Below, one piece after another: positions 1 through 12,800 of a DNA stretch of 64,000 nucleotides (position 1 is its first letter; every line of letters starts with the position of its first letter). The notes below the pieces were generated by a model that saw nothing but the letters and a program-made list of their open reading frames with translations, did no database searches and was not told the origin of the DNA. Origin of the DNA: Primula veris (Eukaryota; Streptophyta; Magnoliopsida; Ericales; Primulaceae). A program made the translations under genes and the position numbers. Location: the NCBI GenBank assembly GCA_963682055.1, contig OY821745.1, positions 10,857,501 to 10,921,500 of the forward strand. Direction: 5' to 3'.

Positions 1-299
1 TTCCAAACCCAGGTAACTGCTGAATTTCCAACATCTCATTTAATTACCTCTTTGTAACTTTACTTTTTTACAAAGGCTTATAACCTAATCAGCTTATTCT
101 CCCTTATAATCGCATAGTAACTAACATCTACCATATTCGCCATATAGTCATATGGGTCGTAATAATTATTTATAGATCTAGCCTTGCTTCTAGTGCTATA
201 TCTATGTGTTTTTATTTTTCTTTCTTCCCTCGGTAATTTAATTCCCTTCTATTTTGTAATTTTTCTCTTCTTTTCTTCTTTTTCATCGACCTCAGTTTC

Positions 300-710
300 T
301 CAATTAGATGAGTAGAGGTCCACAGTTAGTTCACCTTCATTTAGATTAATATGCTCATTTTCTGAATGTTGGCTTGTCGCATCTGAGTTCAAATACTTAA
401 TTTGATCTTCGTCTCCACGTGAGGTTACAGGATGGACAGGTGCACCTTTTAGCCGTAGTTGAGATTCATTCGCAATAGAGGATAAATCTGAAATTCTGTT
501 TAGGTTGTGTGATTCAGGAACAAATTTAGTAAAGTGTAGAATTTCCAAGGTTTTTGGATCTCTTATGCAGATTTGTAAAGGAAAAGCCTCGACACTTTGG
601 TTGTTATGAGTGTCTAAATTCACGTTGTCAATAATAGCAAGAGTATTACTAGTGTTTCCTGGGATGTTTTCACTTGAGTTTTCCAAATTTATTTGCAACT
701 CATCATTCAC
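300..710 (-). CDS. Hypothetical 136-aa ORF in block A (function unknown)
   Basis: An ATG-started antisense frame of 136 codons. It is hydrophilic, with an Asn/Glu-rich N-terminus, a central segment containing LQICIRDPKTLEIL and an acidic C-terminus. I recognise no family, signal peptide or membrane segment. The duplicate near 27451 keeps the frame over most of its length but a small indel destroys its beginning. The ORF runs opposite to the retropepsin fragments downstream. It may be an extra ORF of the host retroelement, an exon captured by it, or chance. Persistence of the frame in both copies is weak support, because the copies are themselves very similar. Confidence 0.3.
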   Translation of the reverse strand: MNDELQINLENSSENIPGNTSNTLAIIDNVNLDTHNNQSVEAFPLQICIRDPKTLEILHFTKFVPESHNLNRISDLSSIANESQLRLKGAPVHPVTSRGDEDQIKYLNSDATSQHSENEHINLNEGELTVDLYSSN

Positions 711-1183
711 TTTTCTTGTTGTATCATGATTCAGATAAGTGATTAGAACATAAAATGATCATTTTTGGTGTTAATATGATATGAATTAGCGTAGTTTTGT
801 TGACATTTAGGCTTGTTTAAGCCATGTTTTGTGTTTTTCTGCGTTTTCCCGGTTTACTTGCAATTGTTTACATCTTTACAGGAAAAAGCATGGAATTAGC
901 GCAAAAACAAGACAAGAACGCAAAAACACCAAATAAAAGACCAAATGAGAAGATTTTAGAAGACAAATGACCTCAAATTCAACACCAATAAGTTACAAAA
1001 TGAAATCAAGTCAAGATAGAGTAAAGAAGCTTCTAGAAGCCTGACTTGACCGGTCAGGTTGACCAGTCAGGTGCCGTTATATTTTAACTCCCCTAAGGAC
1101 GAAATCTGTCTAGGCATCGTTAAAGATGTTGTATGTAAATTGGGAGACTTCTTATACATTCTAGACTCTGTGGTCATGTATTA

Positions 1184-1457
1184 GCCAATTATTGAAGGAA
1201 AGAATAATCAGTCGACAGTCATACTGGGTCGACCGTTCTTGCAAACAACTAAAGCTACCATTGATTATGAGAAGGATACACTCACTATAAGCGGTGGAGA
1301 AAAGGCTCTGACCTTGAAAATGAGTATGAGATCTAAAAAGCCAAAGAAAAGTCGCACCAACCATATAAAAGTAGTTCTCATGGAGGTAGACGAGTCTGAA
1401 GAGGCACTCACAAAGGAGGCAAATGATAAGCTTACAAAGAAGAAAAAGCCTTATTAG
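1184..1457 (+). pseudogene. C-terminal retropepsin fragment of a Ty3/gypsy-like element
   Basis: The translation from about 1209 reads QSTVILGRPFL followed by a TTKATIDYEKDTLTI segment. This matches the C-terminal half of plant Ty3/gypsy aspartic proteases, where ILGRPFL precedes an ALID-like strand. The N-terminal half with the catalytic DTG is absent, and a stop codon precedes it around 1180. After the protease-like part the frame continues into a Lys/Glu-rich tail and stops at 1457. The duplicate at 28335-28608 is nearly the same. Function is presumably lost. Confidence 0.6.
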
Positions 1458-1765
1458 AGGAGGAATAGGAAAAATGTAGAAAATGTAATGGAAACACCTA
1501 AGGAAAAAGGGGAGAAGCTCAAAGAAGTACCCCAAAAGAAACGCGCAAAAGCTTGGAACGATAAGGATAAAAGAGTTGTCAAGAATGACAATCATGTGAG
1601 AAGAGCTCTCTTCACAGACAACGAGACCCTCATTACAGGCATAATGATGTATCGCAAGGGGTGAACCCTCATGGATTACCACTCCATCTACCAGATTATA
1701 TGGGAAGGTTTCTCAAGCTGCCACGCAATCGATCCACATGAGGAATTGGCTACCTAACGGTAACC

Positions 1766-2326
1766 ATGGTCATAGGCGTCTACCCCATGGACATAGTCTT
1801 GATAGATACGGGGGCATTTGCAAATATAATGCCCGCTAAGATATTCTATGGACTTGGCCTCACTAAGGTACATCCCTACGACAAAAGGATAATGGTGGCC
1901 AACGGTCGAAAATCAGGGAAGGCTAAGGGAGCCAATGAGTTAAGTTGTAGAATTTGTGGTTTCATATATATCTTAGACTTCATTGTCTACGATATACTCT
2001 TTGAACAATCTCATAACCGACTTAACAAAGTCATATTAGGGGGGCCACTCTTGAAGGCATCACAAGCCATCATCAACTACAAGGAACAGGATGTGACTAT
2101 ACATTGTGGAAATAAGTACATGATTTTCAGGATTCCATCTTTTATGGGAGGAATTCAGTTTTTTCATGACACATCATTCCGGATGCACTCAAGGAGTACC
2201 GTCGCACTATGCAAATCAAACTTCTTCAACATATCAAGCAAGGCGAGTAAGTTTCTTTTCCTATACCGGACTCTTTCAAGTAAGAAACTCAACATGGACG
2301 ATATTAATGACGAGGATCCCGAGTAA
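1766..2326 (+). pseudogene. Retropepsin-like protease domain, Ty3/gypsy type (copy 1)
   Basis: A 186-codon frame from a true ATG. The catalytic motif LIDTGAFANIM is near residue 12, a flap-like middle follows, and VILGGPLLKASQAIINYKE appears near residue 91, the C-terminal strand typical of retroviral-type aspartic proteases. In this family the enzyme cuts the gag-pol polyprotein as a homodimer. Gag, RT and integrase are not visible nearby. Relative to the second copy the frame is cut short by a TAA in an acidic DPEEDPEE-type tail. A second partial protease lies about 500 bp upstream. I read it as a retroelement relic rather than an expressed gene. Confidence 0.65.
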
Positions 2327-3384
2327 GATCTTGAGGAGAATCCCGAGGAAGCGCTCGAGCAGGATCAGACATTAGTCATGAAGAGTGACGAGGTAGGAGA
2401 GGATGAAGGTCCTCTTGCTTCTATCTAATTCCACCACCATTCCACCACCACTTCCATCTGTAAATAAGTGAATTTTATTTTTGTATATATTGTCTTGCAT
2501 TTAGTCCACATAGAGTTTCTTCGAGTTGACCAACTTCGATATTTTTCATTTCTCCCAACAGTGAGTACACTGTCGGTTTTAGTTGGGAGAATGGATACAT
2601 ATTTATTGGTTACTCATGGAAATGGGAAGAATTTTTCAAAAATTATGAATATATGTTTTTTTTTCTTAGTCATTTTAAAACCCCCGTTTGTTTTCTTTTT
2701 ACTATTGAAAAATCCAAAAAAATATATTTTGAATCTTTCTTTTTATCTCCTAATTTGGAGAATTTTTAAGAGTTTTAGATTTTATAGAGATTTTTTCCAC
2801 CCTTGCATTTTATATGTTTTCTCGACTGTTTTGTTAGACAGCCGCAAGGATTTTTAGAAAATTTATCAAAATTGGGATTTCTCGGACATGACCAGTAAGG
2901 TTGACCGGTCAACCTACTGCAGATTTGGATCAGAGATAATTTTCTCAAAATTCAGCCATTCACTCCGTCTCATTACCGCACAAACGATGTATCTACTCTA
3001 TAACTCCGTTTTTTTTTAATTTTGTGAATATTTTACGTGTTTCGTGTTACATTGTGAATATTTGTGTTAGGATTGTATGAGAAAAATATTGGGTTTGTAA
3101 GGACTTATTTTGCTATTCTGTCACGAAATTGGGTTTGTAACGACTTATTGACGGTAAAAAGGCCATACCTTAATTGAGCGTCATTAAATTTTGTGACAGG
3201 AAACAGGTGCGTCACTAAAATGGTGATAGCATGGTGACAGGTAAGGCCGTAGCTAAAAGCATTTTCTGAAAACTAGAAATAGTGGGTTGTCGTTGTCATC
3301 CCGTTACAAGCATCGTTGTTAATTCCGTAACTATATTGATGTTGTATCGTCACGGTTTAATTTCAATTTGAATTTTTAAAAAAA
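2327..3384. other. Non-coding remainder of block A and spacer to block B
   Basis: No supportable gene. It holds T-rich sequence, the conserved hairpin at 2551-2590 and the 16-bp palindrome at 2899-2914. After 2982 comes about 400 bp of unique AT-rich spacer with some GTAACGACTTATT-like repeats but no recognised element. Confidence 0.6.
2551..2590. other. Conserved hairpin in block A
   Basis: TCTCCCAAC and GTTGGGAGA form a perfect 9-bp stem, and the loop contains a smaller palindrome, CAGTG-AGTA-CACTG. The whole 40-bp structure is identical at 29701-29740. Its role is unknown. Confidence 0.7.
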
Positions 3385-3639
3385 TGAACAAATTCGGATT
3401 GCACTGAGGTGTTGCTGAATACATTAAAATGAAAAAAAAAACTAAAAAAATACAACAATGCAACTGTACTAATTCAGAGATACAGAGAGTAAAATCCCGT
3501 TGCCAAACAAAAACTCTTCTTATATATATAAGTTTTTTCCATACTTCAACTGTTTTGATTGTTGCTTTCATATTTTGTCTGTTTGGTTTTTTATTTAATT
3601 TCTTGGCGAGAATCATCAAATTACTCGTTTTACTAATGC

Positions 3640-3835
3640 TATATGTTGCTCTACGATGATTTATTTTGCTTTTTTGATGCTATACGATACTCTTTATTTT
3701 TCATTGATGCAATACGATTCTCTCTTTTTCCATTGATACTATACGATGCTCTGTTTTTTTCATTGATGTTATTAGTGATATCAATTTTTACGTTTATGCT
3801 ATTTGATGCTTCAATCCTCCATTGATGATATGTTG
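3640..3835 (+). repeat. Degenerate tandem repeat, GATGCTATACGATGCTCT-like
   Basis: Five or six imperfect units of about 35-45 bp, each with a core like TTGATGCTATACGATGCTCT followed by a T-rich run. The same array is present at 51675-51900. Confidence 0.7.
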
Positions 3836-4161
3836 ATATGTTGAGCTCTCAAAAACGTAATATGAATTAAAGACCAAAGGATGTACCTTTTGCTTCTCAA
3901 ACTTAATACAAATAATATCTGAATAGAAAGAATAAAAATGAATGTTACCCATATTTACCCCCAAAATTGACATGCCAAAGTGGACACCTGACATTGGTCC
4001 GATCTAGATTCTGTTGGCAAATGTAATATACTATAGAGATCAACGTACAAATGAAAAATGGTTTTCTATTACACTATGCGTAGTTAGTTGATGGGGAATA
4101 TATAGGTGCTCTAAAAAGAAAGCATTAGTTAAAGCGGTCAATGATTTAATCAGCAACTGAA

Positions 4162-4559
4162 TTAGAAGCAAAGATTACCAATTGGTCTAATCATCATCAT
4201 TGTAACCAATGTCAATAACTTCATCGGGTGGGGGAATGTTAAGATTAAAAAAACTGGCATAAGAGATTGAGCAACATTCATATCAACCGTCGAACATGAA
4301 GCATTCGAATCAACCCTCGAAGATAAAGCATTCAAATCAACAACCACTGATATCTCTGCGACATATAGATCACTTGGGGTTGAAATACCATTTTCTGATA
4401 ATTCAACAATTCAACTCGTGAATTATCTAAAAGTGCGATAGCACAGAGAGTCCACACAACCTTGATTACTTCATTAGTATTGCCAATTCGCCTACATAAC
4501 CTTTCAAAGGTTGACCATGAATCATGATTGGTGTTCATGTTTGGATGTGAATTGGCCAA
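4162..4559 (-). pseudogene. Unknown small protein gene, frameshifted (right-arm copy in block B)
   Basis: The antisense frame starts with ATG at 4559 (MANSHPNMNTN, then HDSWSTFERLCRRI). The reading then has to change frame near LLDNSRVEL to continue as SENGISTPSD, and changes again in a T run before an Asp-rich end. The three related copies in the window (here, 56215-56603, and the inverted copy split by the solo LTR at 52975-54915) differ in which frame is kept. The inverted copy keeps an uninterrupted C-terminal frame ending DEVIDISSEDDD. I do not recognise the family. It probably represents a broken gene of a repetitive element. Confidence 0.4.
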
Positions 4560-6414
4560 TGAAGGTATCCGACTTATTTATAGATTGTGAGAAAAGGAAG
4601 GTGTGAGAAAAGTAAGAGTAAATATATCCTTAATTAATCACTTATGAAATTAATGAAAGCCGACAAATAGTTGAACATTTGAATGATGTTCAAAGAATTG
4701 ATTTAAAAATTTAGTTCGTAATTATTCCGATAAAATCATTCATGTTGGAAGAGACAAAAAGATATAAAAAGAAAACTTGGACAAAAACTAGCTTAATATG
4801 ATAAAAAGCCATGAGAATAGAGGTAAATTAAACACACTTTCAGAGAAAGGAATTTTATGGCAACCTCTAGAAATTTTCTCCCGTAAGATTGAAGATTTTC
4901 CAATTCTGTTGAAAAGTATTCTTAGATTGGATGCAAATTCCAACCAATTTAAGATGGTAACAAAGGTTTTTGATAGGGTTCTCTCAAGCTCTATATTGAT
5001 GGACCGTCTGTAGACTCCTATCCCTGGCCGCCGCCCGCCTCGGGGTAGGTGTGATGCTCTGCTACCCCTTTACTTGCGGGCTTACGTTATGGTATTCCGA
5101 CCGTCTCCCCCTTTTCGGATCATAACTCTTTTTCGGATTTTTCTTCTTCTTTCACTTTTCTTCAATTTTCAATGGTGTGCCCCTCTTGCATTAAATGAGG
5201 TACTAGATCTACTCAGGGTTTATCCACCAATTTATATATATAAAAAAGAACCGTCGGTATACTCGGATATAGAGGAAATGATACACATGTATCATCTGAG
5301 GCGGATACAGTTGTTTTTATCAAAAGTAGTCATTGAAGATTTTTCAAGTTTTCTTTTTCGTTTTGAAAGTTGTAATTTTTTTATTTTTCGTCTTCAAGAT
5401 TTTTATTGTGACCCTTTAGTAACACTTATGGCGATGCTTTTTGTCGGGGTTTTTCTTACATTTTTAATTTCTCTATATTAATAAAGAAAATTATGCTACA
5501 ACCCCCCTCCCCCCTATTTAAAAAATAATAATTTTTTGCAGTGCAATTTTTTTTAACGAAAAATAACTATTTAACCCTCCATATTGAAATTTTAAAATCC
5601 ATTCTTCCATTTACTAATTATGTCTCCGCCACTGCTCTAGTCAACATATTTAACTCTGTAAAAAAGTTTTGTTTCAAATGTTGTTTCTTTCAAATTGGGA
5701 TCTGCTATAAAATGGCCATTAATTGGAATTGAATCATATTCTCCCTTCATTTTTTATCACTTCATTTCTCGTTATACTCCTCCAATCTACGTCACATCAC
5801 CATGCACTTTGAACCTTGGATGATATAACCTATAGATATTTTCTCAAATTACGCCCAGATCACTTCAATTCAGATTAATTCTATTGTCTAATGAAATTCA
5901 AACATTACAAAGCATAACAAATGAGATTTTATTTTTCATATAAATTGGTGGTTAACCCATTATTTAATTAATAATCCATAGCCACAACAACCTTATTCTA
6001 GGTGAAAAACTTCAACTAATAAAACTTTTAGTGCTAAAGAAAAAAACCTTTTCAGATTTCCATGTGTTCTTCTACGCACTTCAGTTTTAAAATTTTGACA
6101 TTGTGGCAGCAATTAATCATGTTCTTGTTGTCAATGGGTTGAATCTTTTGTCTTTCTCCGTAGTTCACCCAGAGGGTTGTTTTTATAATTTAGTGATTGT
6201 TGATCACATCAGCAACACTTTCTTTGGAGCAAAACTTTGTTCTCGCTTTGCCTTTATTTTGAATGTAAGCTTCGGTTCTCCAACCAATATGCACAAAAAA
6301 CGGTATGTTTGGTTGGAAAAATGAGTGTAGTTCCGTGGAGAGATACAACACATCAAAATATGATCTAAATGATCTAACCTTGGGAATCCCAAGAGGATTA
6401 GATCTACCGCTCGC
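4560..6414. other. Non-coding part of block B copy 1
   Basis: No convincing gene. 5020-5210 is locally GC-rich (CTGGCCGCCGCCCGCC) and looks promoter- or leader-like. An ORF ending at 5481 (88 shared codons with 57436-57711) differs from its duplicate mostly at amino-acid-changing sites, so it does not look constrained. The sequence ending CTCCGCCACTG near 5635 resembles one end of a hAT-type MITE, but no matching other end was found. Confidence 0.5.
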
Positions 6415-6812
6415 TAAACAAGAGTAGTTCATCCGTGAAAGGCTGAGAAAAGGGAGGGAGGACTTAAAAGAATCCGAAAAAGAAGCCGGATCCGAATAGA
6501 ATAGGTGATCGGAGTATCACGTTATAGAGCCCGCGGGTATAGGTGCTTCGAGACACCACCTCCACACCACGGCGGGTAGCGGCTAGGGTTAGGGTAAAGA
6601 GAGAGAGAGGGTTACTAATGGATTATATGTGTTAAAAGTATATAGCTCATGGGACTTCAATTTCTGCAAAGGTTTTCTTAATTTCAAGAATGATCTTAAC
6701 CGCGTGCAAGAGAACTTTAATAAAACCGGCCTTTTGAGTAGTTATTTTGGTTTTTTGCATTAGTTAGTTGGTGCAACGAGCTTAAAAGTACTCCACCGCT
6801 CTTGCTACATTC
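6415..6812. other. Copy-1-specific GC-rich segment
   Basis: About 395 bp absent from the otherwise colinear position near 58645. Its flanks carry similar sequences (CCGCTCGCTA at the left, CCGCTCTTGCTA at the right), which fits either an insertion or a repeat-mediated deletion in the other copy. Read on the minus strand it contains a CT-rich tract followed by ACCCTAACCCTAGCC, as in many plant 5' leaders. No ORF can be assigned. Confidence 0.5.
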
Positions 6813-9800
6813 AAGTATTCAAGTATTTAAGAACTTACACATTAACGATATTTAATTACATTAATTATGTTTTTGTATTTAGTTCAAACATTTAACGATA
6901 TTTTAATTACATTAAATTTTGGTAAGGTTATCGCGTTAGCACTTTGAAAGACATTAAGTAAATGCATCATCGATGGGTCACCGGTTTTTAGGAAAATTAA
7001 AAATAGGACGGGGGTTTCTGCCCAAAACTTTTATCATGCCCCTATCAATCTATGGTTTGCCTTAATTTTTTTTAGTGATTTTTGGTTATTGAACGTGTTG
7101 TAATTTTTTAGTGATAGTTGTTGATCACTTTTCACGAGTGGATTGCATTAAGAAAGAAGCCACACGCAGTTCGTAAAAACTTAGTTTAGAATTCCAATAA
7201 CTACATAAAAGTAAAATGAGCCAATATAAAGAAGAAGACAAGTTTGAAATTAAAAAGTATAATATAGAGAGAAGTAGCAATACGTACCATGGATTTTTTT
7301 GTGTGAAGTGAAATGAACATCGACCATTATGGGTCTCCTATCAACCCTCTCTTCAAGGATTCTCGGAACAAATTTAAATTTGAAGTAGCCTGCAAATGAA
7401 AAACAATGTGTGTTATAATCACTGTAAACGTAAGGATCTATAGCGATAAAGGATTTTCAAGTTATGCGGGATCAACTAGTAGTCTAAGAAAAAAATGTAG
7501 GTTTAGTACTACCAGCTGCATGCATTTGTATAGTTAATTATGATAATAATCTAGTCATGTATGTAGGAGATAGGAGAGGTCCTAACTGAGCAGAGGTGAG
7601 GACCCCCTCAGATTTAAGTGTCAGATAAAAGAACCTCTCAGACTCTTTATATAGGAGAGCTGAGGAGGTTTACATGGATCAAACACTAGGTTAGGACCCA
7701 AGGCCCAAGTACATGCAGTAGGCCTAAATACATGCAGTAGGACCAAATACAAACATAAATAACATACAACACTCACCATTGGTTGATTTGAGTTCTTCGT
7801 CTTGTCTTCATGTAGTGTAATGAGTCGAGTCGAAACATATATTCATTCGCTAATGCCAACACATAAAAACCATAAGTTCGGAAAATCCAATGTGGAACAA
7901 AAACCGACGCTTAGGAGAAAAATGGTATTGCTGAATGATAAAGGCCGAAGCACTAAGTGAGTCCGTATAAACTGACTATGAAACAGGTGTCTCGTCAAAA
8001 CATTGTCAAAGAAAACCCAGTGATTTTTTTTTTGGTCGAAGGACAAAAGAGTACACTATAAAACAGGTGTCATTAATGCCATTTCGATGGCATCGTGTTA
8101 GCGCGATACTGTGTCGAGCTATACCATTCACAACAGATAAGATGTTCGTCCTAGCGCATTAGACCAAGTAGAATGGTGCCCCTATTGTACTCAGATATGA
8201 ACATCATGGTTCGATATCTCTTCAACGTCACTCCATGGACGAGATGGGTTTGTATCAATGGCTAGTTATGAAATGATCATGGGAGAATATGATGACTTAA
8301 CGTCATGATGGCTAAATCGTTATAACACATTCTGGTGTAGTCTGAATCATGGACTTAGATTCTATATTTACGGGACTCGATCTTCAGGCCGAGTCACTAC
8401 CTTATTATTCCCAAGATCCTTCATCTCGAAGGGCAAATCCTAACGTGGATTGCTTCAAAAAACACGCAATGGCATAATACTTGTCAAATATCCCAAGCTA
8501 ATCAAGTACTCACTTAAGTGGGTATACCACATCCGCTCGGATTATTTCAATCCATATAGTGAACGTCTTTGTTAATTGAAACGTGTTTCATGATTAGAAA
8601 CTACTTGATTCAATCACATGAAATCACACAACGACATTCATCTACATCTCTTTGTCTAAATCCCATAGAGATAAAAATGTGATCACAATCACATGCTGCA
8701 TTCTCAGTTTTTTAGAAACTACTAAACTTATAAAGTAGGGAACCGTTATAACGTCCATGAGGAAATAAACCATATCGTAATCAATTTAAAGGTGTGAGAG
8801 AAGGCTTGCGCTAATATGCGAGCACTAATACAGTCTCGTTATTCTCATCACTATTCCTTATAAATAACCAAATAAACAAACTCATTTAACATTGGTAGTG
8901 TTGGAGCTACAGGTCCGAACACTCTTTTCCTAAGTAGTCTATTTGGATTGCATGTTTCCATTATCCTAGTCAGTTCTACGTTGACTTCAGGAAATGGTAC
9001 AGAGTTCTCTGTCATAATTTGCTCATATTATCAGTCATCGCCGAATATATGAAAAAGTAATCAATGATAGTCTTCTTTCACTTCAATATTGTCTAAGATA
9101 TCATGATCGACAGATATTTTGAGATTTTGAGGATGAGGAGGAATCACACATCTCCTTGATTCTTTATAATCTCGTCCGACAAACGAGTTTATTCACCTCT
9201 CAAGGGGCTAAACGAATTAAAAACTGGTCAATTTTCTCGTATCTTGGTAAGGACGACAGACTAGACAGTCGAAAATAGCATCATTTGCTTGGCGGGTTCG
9301 GCCAAATCAACATGTTACAACATGAACACGGCATCCGACATGGACGACTTCCCTTGCAAGCATATTTGCAGCATGTATAAATGATCTCGTGACATTTCAT
9401 AGTCCTTAAATGCAACTGGCACTTGATTAGACTTGGAGTCTTTACACACACTTATCATTGTGTGTAATTTGGGAATCGAGTTAAAACTGAGTGGGTTAAT
9501 GCCACGTTACTTCACGTTGTTTCTTTTCAACGGTAACATGAAAAACCTCTCTCTAATGGCGGGGAGTACGGTCTTAGCAATTTCACTTTAGCATATCATG
9601 CGGTAAAGGGATCACTTTCCAAGGTTACTCTATCAAATGATAGGGAGGAGATTCATAATCGACATGTCTCCGATTTTTCAGAAGTCCATATTTTGAACGA
9701 TTTAGCGGCTTAATCAAAATATTAAGTAAGCACTCAAGACACGTGTTAATATGAGACTTCTGGCTCATAACTAGTAACCAACTGGTACGTATAAAGTGTT

Positions 9801-12800
9801 TGAGTGGCTATGTGCCTCATATAGACCAATGTAGGAGTATGCAATATATCATGACCCCACACAAAAAAAAAATACGTACGCATCACCAAATAACACGTGC
9901 AATCATTTGCAATCGCTTAAATTTTCTGTGAGTTCATTTTAGTTCTGAACATAATCTTCAGGATGTTCAATTTCAATTTCCAAAGTCAATTATACAAATC
10001 AAAACTTCGATTTAACTCTTCGGTATTATCAAGTCGACTAGACTTTTCAAGATAATTCAGATCATAAGCTATCAATTTAATAATTTGGCTTAGAGTTTGG
10101 GAAATGCTTAATTTCTGTGGACAATAATAATCATGTGACCATATTGTCGATGCATCAATCATAACCATAAATTTTTTAATGGTCCGTCTTATGGTTTGAT
10201 AAGTCCACACTAACTCCTTCAATTTTTTACAAGAATTCTAAGAGTGCATTTCGTGATTTTTACATATACTAGTCTTTCAAAGAGAGCATTAGCGGCATGA
10301 ATTTCGGATCAATCACGAAATATATCCTCAAAGAGAATCCAAATGCGATGCGATTATAAATCAAGTATCATCTTTTGACCCGAAAATATCTCATCCGGTC
10401 AATGCCACAATATCAAAGTTCTCTTATCAATTGACGACATGTGAATGATAGTATAGAGAATCATGTCTTAGCATCTAAATTCTTTATCAATCGATGACAT
10501 GTGAAATGATAAGCTAACTTGAAAATGATTTAAACGCGGGGTAGAAACCACTTGAAAGACATCTCAACTCCTCAAGAATAAGCTTTTGGCGTATTGAGTG
10601 GAGATTGCGTAAAAAAATATCAATTCTTTCATTACCTATTATCAGATATCACTTATTTTCTTGAATATCTTATTACTTAACAAGGTACAGCATGATCTGG
10701 AGTATAATGGCTCATTTTTGACAAATCAATTTGGTTTTACCAAATATTTCGATTTGAAACGACAGGTCCAGAATCGTTGTCACTGAGGATTATTTAGGCA
10801 AGTAGTTGGTGAAATTCTGCGGTACATTATTACCCACTATTTCTTGATAACCAGCTACCCCACCAGTATTGCCTAAAGTTTCATAATTTAAAGTTTGGTT
10901 ACTTTTGTCAAATAAATTTTCTCAAATAATACTTTAAATTACTTTGAGAAAATTTCAAGAAACAAGAAAACCATAAACCAAAAGTATGGTCTAAATAAAA
11001 AAACAAAATAATACAAATGGAAAAATCATAATCCAGATGAGCGACAAATCAGCTCAATGATTTATCAAAATCATATAGAAAGTTATCAAACTATATTTGA
11101 GGCACAAAATCGGGGGTCTCAAGAGTTACTTTCACTTAGATTTAATTACATTAGCTATGGCTTTTCATCCCTTACGATAGTTTTAAACTATTTAAATTGT
11201 AGCCGTGCATGACATTTGTCATTTATAACATAAAATTGGCTCCTTAAGCATTGTCTCTTGTTTTGGGACAATGAGCCATATTGTTCCTTTCAAGGATTGT
11301 CTTATATCCACATGTCTTCGGTTTTGACAATTGTCTAAATCTTGCTTGGCTCCGTGAGCATGCAACTCATGACAGTTTGAGACAAATAACCCTTGTCTCG
11401 GTTCTCAATTCGAGTAAAAATGTCCACAAAGAGCATTAGTATCGGGCAAACAATTCGCCATTGACCCAATAGGATTAAATACTACTCATCAGGGTAATTT
11501 TCGCATCCAAAAATAGATGGGCGATGAGCTAAATAAACATGGTGAATATAGATTCACGATACGTACTGCTTATGAAATAAGTTTCCAAACTAGTAATTTT
11601 GGTGAATTATCACTCCAATTTGTCAATTTCAAACAATTGCTCAACATAGACGTTATCATGTCTTAAATGTGGCAGCAGAATAATATCAATGCCTTAGATT
11701 TCATCTCGCGAGTAACAACAAACTCGTGTTTTACTCATCAAAGATGACATCCAAATTTTTTTGGGCATCACATGCTCACACATCAGGGTGACTAACATGT
11801 GCTGGCGGAAAATAACTCGTCTAATCATCCTTTTGGCAAGTATGCCTTGCGATTTACTCATCATAGATGGCATCCAACATGTGTTGGGAGTTCCGTATTA
11901 GTTATCATATAAAATGACTGATTTATATGTTTATGGTTTGCATAAGCACAAAACTTGGTTTGAAACGACAGGTTCGAAAACACTAGTTTTGCTTCTCAAA
12001 TGAAAAGGTTCTCATTGATTAAACGACAGACTGATACCGAGACACCAATTCGGCGAAAGATACATCACTATATAAACACACTCGGTGAAATTATTATTTA
12101 CTCTAACTTCTTTCTGTAGCTCTAATATGTACAACCAGGAAAGAAAGGGTGAGGGTGGTGGGCGCGAAACTCCTTAAAAACTGACCTCATTAGGATACTA
12201 AATATCCGCCAAAATCTTTCCATAGCCATCGTAACATAATAGGTGAGCCTAGTTGGAAAAATATTCATAATTTTTCCAACTTAAATGTGAAAATATATGA
12301 TTTCGCAAATTAACATATTATACACATGTGTACATGGCAGTAAATAAATAATATATGGATGTGATTAAATATTTAGCATGTACCTGCTTACATGATTAAC
12401 TAATATAGCAGACAATCATAACAAAAATATTATAAATCATATTTTCTACTAGCAAGATCTAATTAATCTATTATTTTTATATTGCCATATGCAAAGATTT
12501 TATTCATGCTAATTACAACATGCCATAGGGGGATAAATTTATATGGAAACAACATATAAATATGTTCAATTAACATGTAATTTATATTCACTTGTCTTTT
12601 AATTAATTAGCATGCATGTGTGATGTGTATATTGACCGAATATTGGTATTAATCAAACATATATACTGTTTTGCATACAACTAATATACTACATGGATCA
12701 TTGAGTAATTTCAGTAAACTGTTTTAGTTTACAGGGTTATTACATACTCAGTCCTTAATTACAGGAAAGTTGTAGTTTGGTCCTTCAGTAATTAACAGAT

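Larger units (their letters stand above)
1..2982. repeat. Block A, copy 1 (direct duplication of 27152-30133)
   Basis: About 3 kb that matches 27152-30133 base for base over long stretches at a constant offset of about 27151. The left edge lies at or beyond the window start. The right edge is just after the shared sequence TCACTCCGTCTCATTACCG. It contains an antisense ORF, two retropepsin-like fragments, a conserved hairpin and paired TTGACCGGTCA motifs. Scattered substitutions and small indels separate the copies. It is best read as a degenerate Ty3/gypsy-derived repeat; no LTR ends could be defined. Confidence 0.9.

Noticed and set aside
1161..1682. 173-codon antisense ORF in block A (also 28459-28845)
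   Set aside because: Hydrophobic shadow of the Lys/Glu-rich sense frame that follows the retropepsin fragment.
5074..5481. 135-codon ORF with a partner at 57436-57711
   Set aside because: Shared part differs mainly at amino-acid-changing positions and the upstream part is not shared, so no sign of coding constraint.
6103..6432. Paired sense and antisense ORFs of 60-80 codons (also 58335-58655)
   Set aside because: Both strands are open over the same duplicated stretch, no domain is seen, and the duplication alone explains conservation.
7843..8046. Small antisense ORFs in block B (also 59687-59977)
   Set aside because: Length and composition as expected by chance. The frame is not conserved at its ends between the copies.
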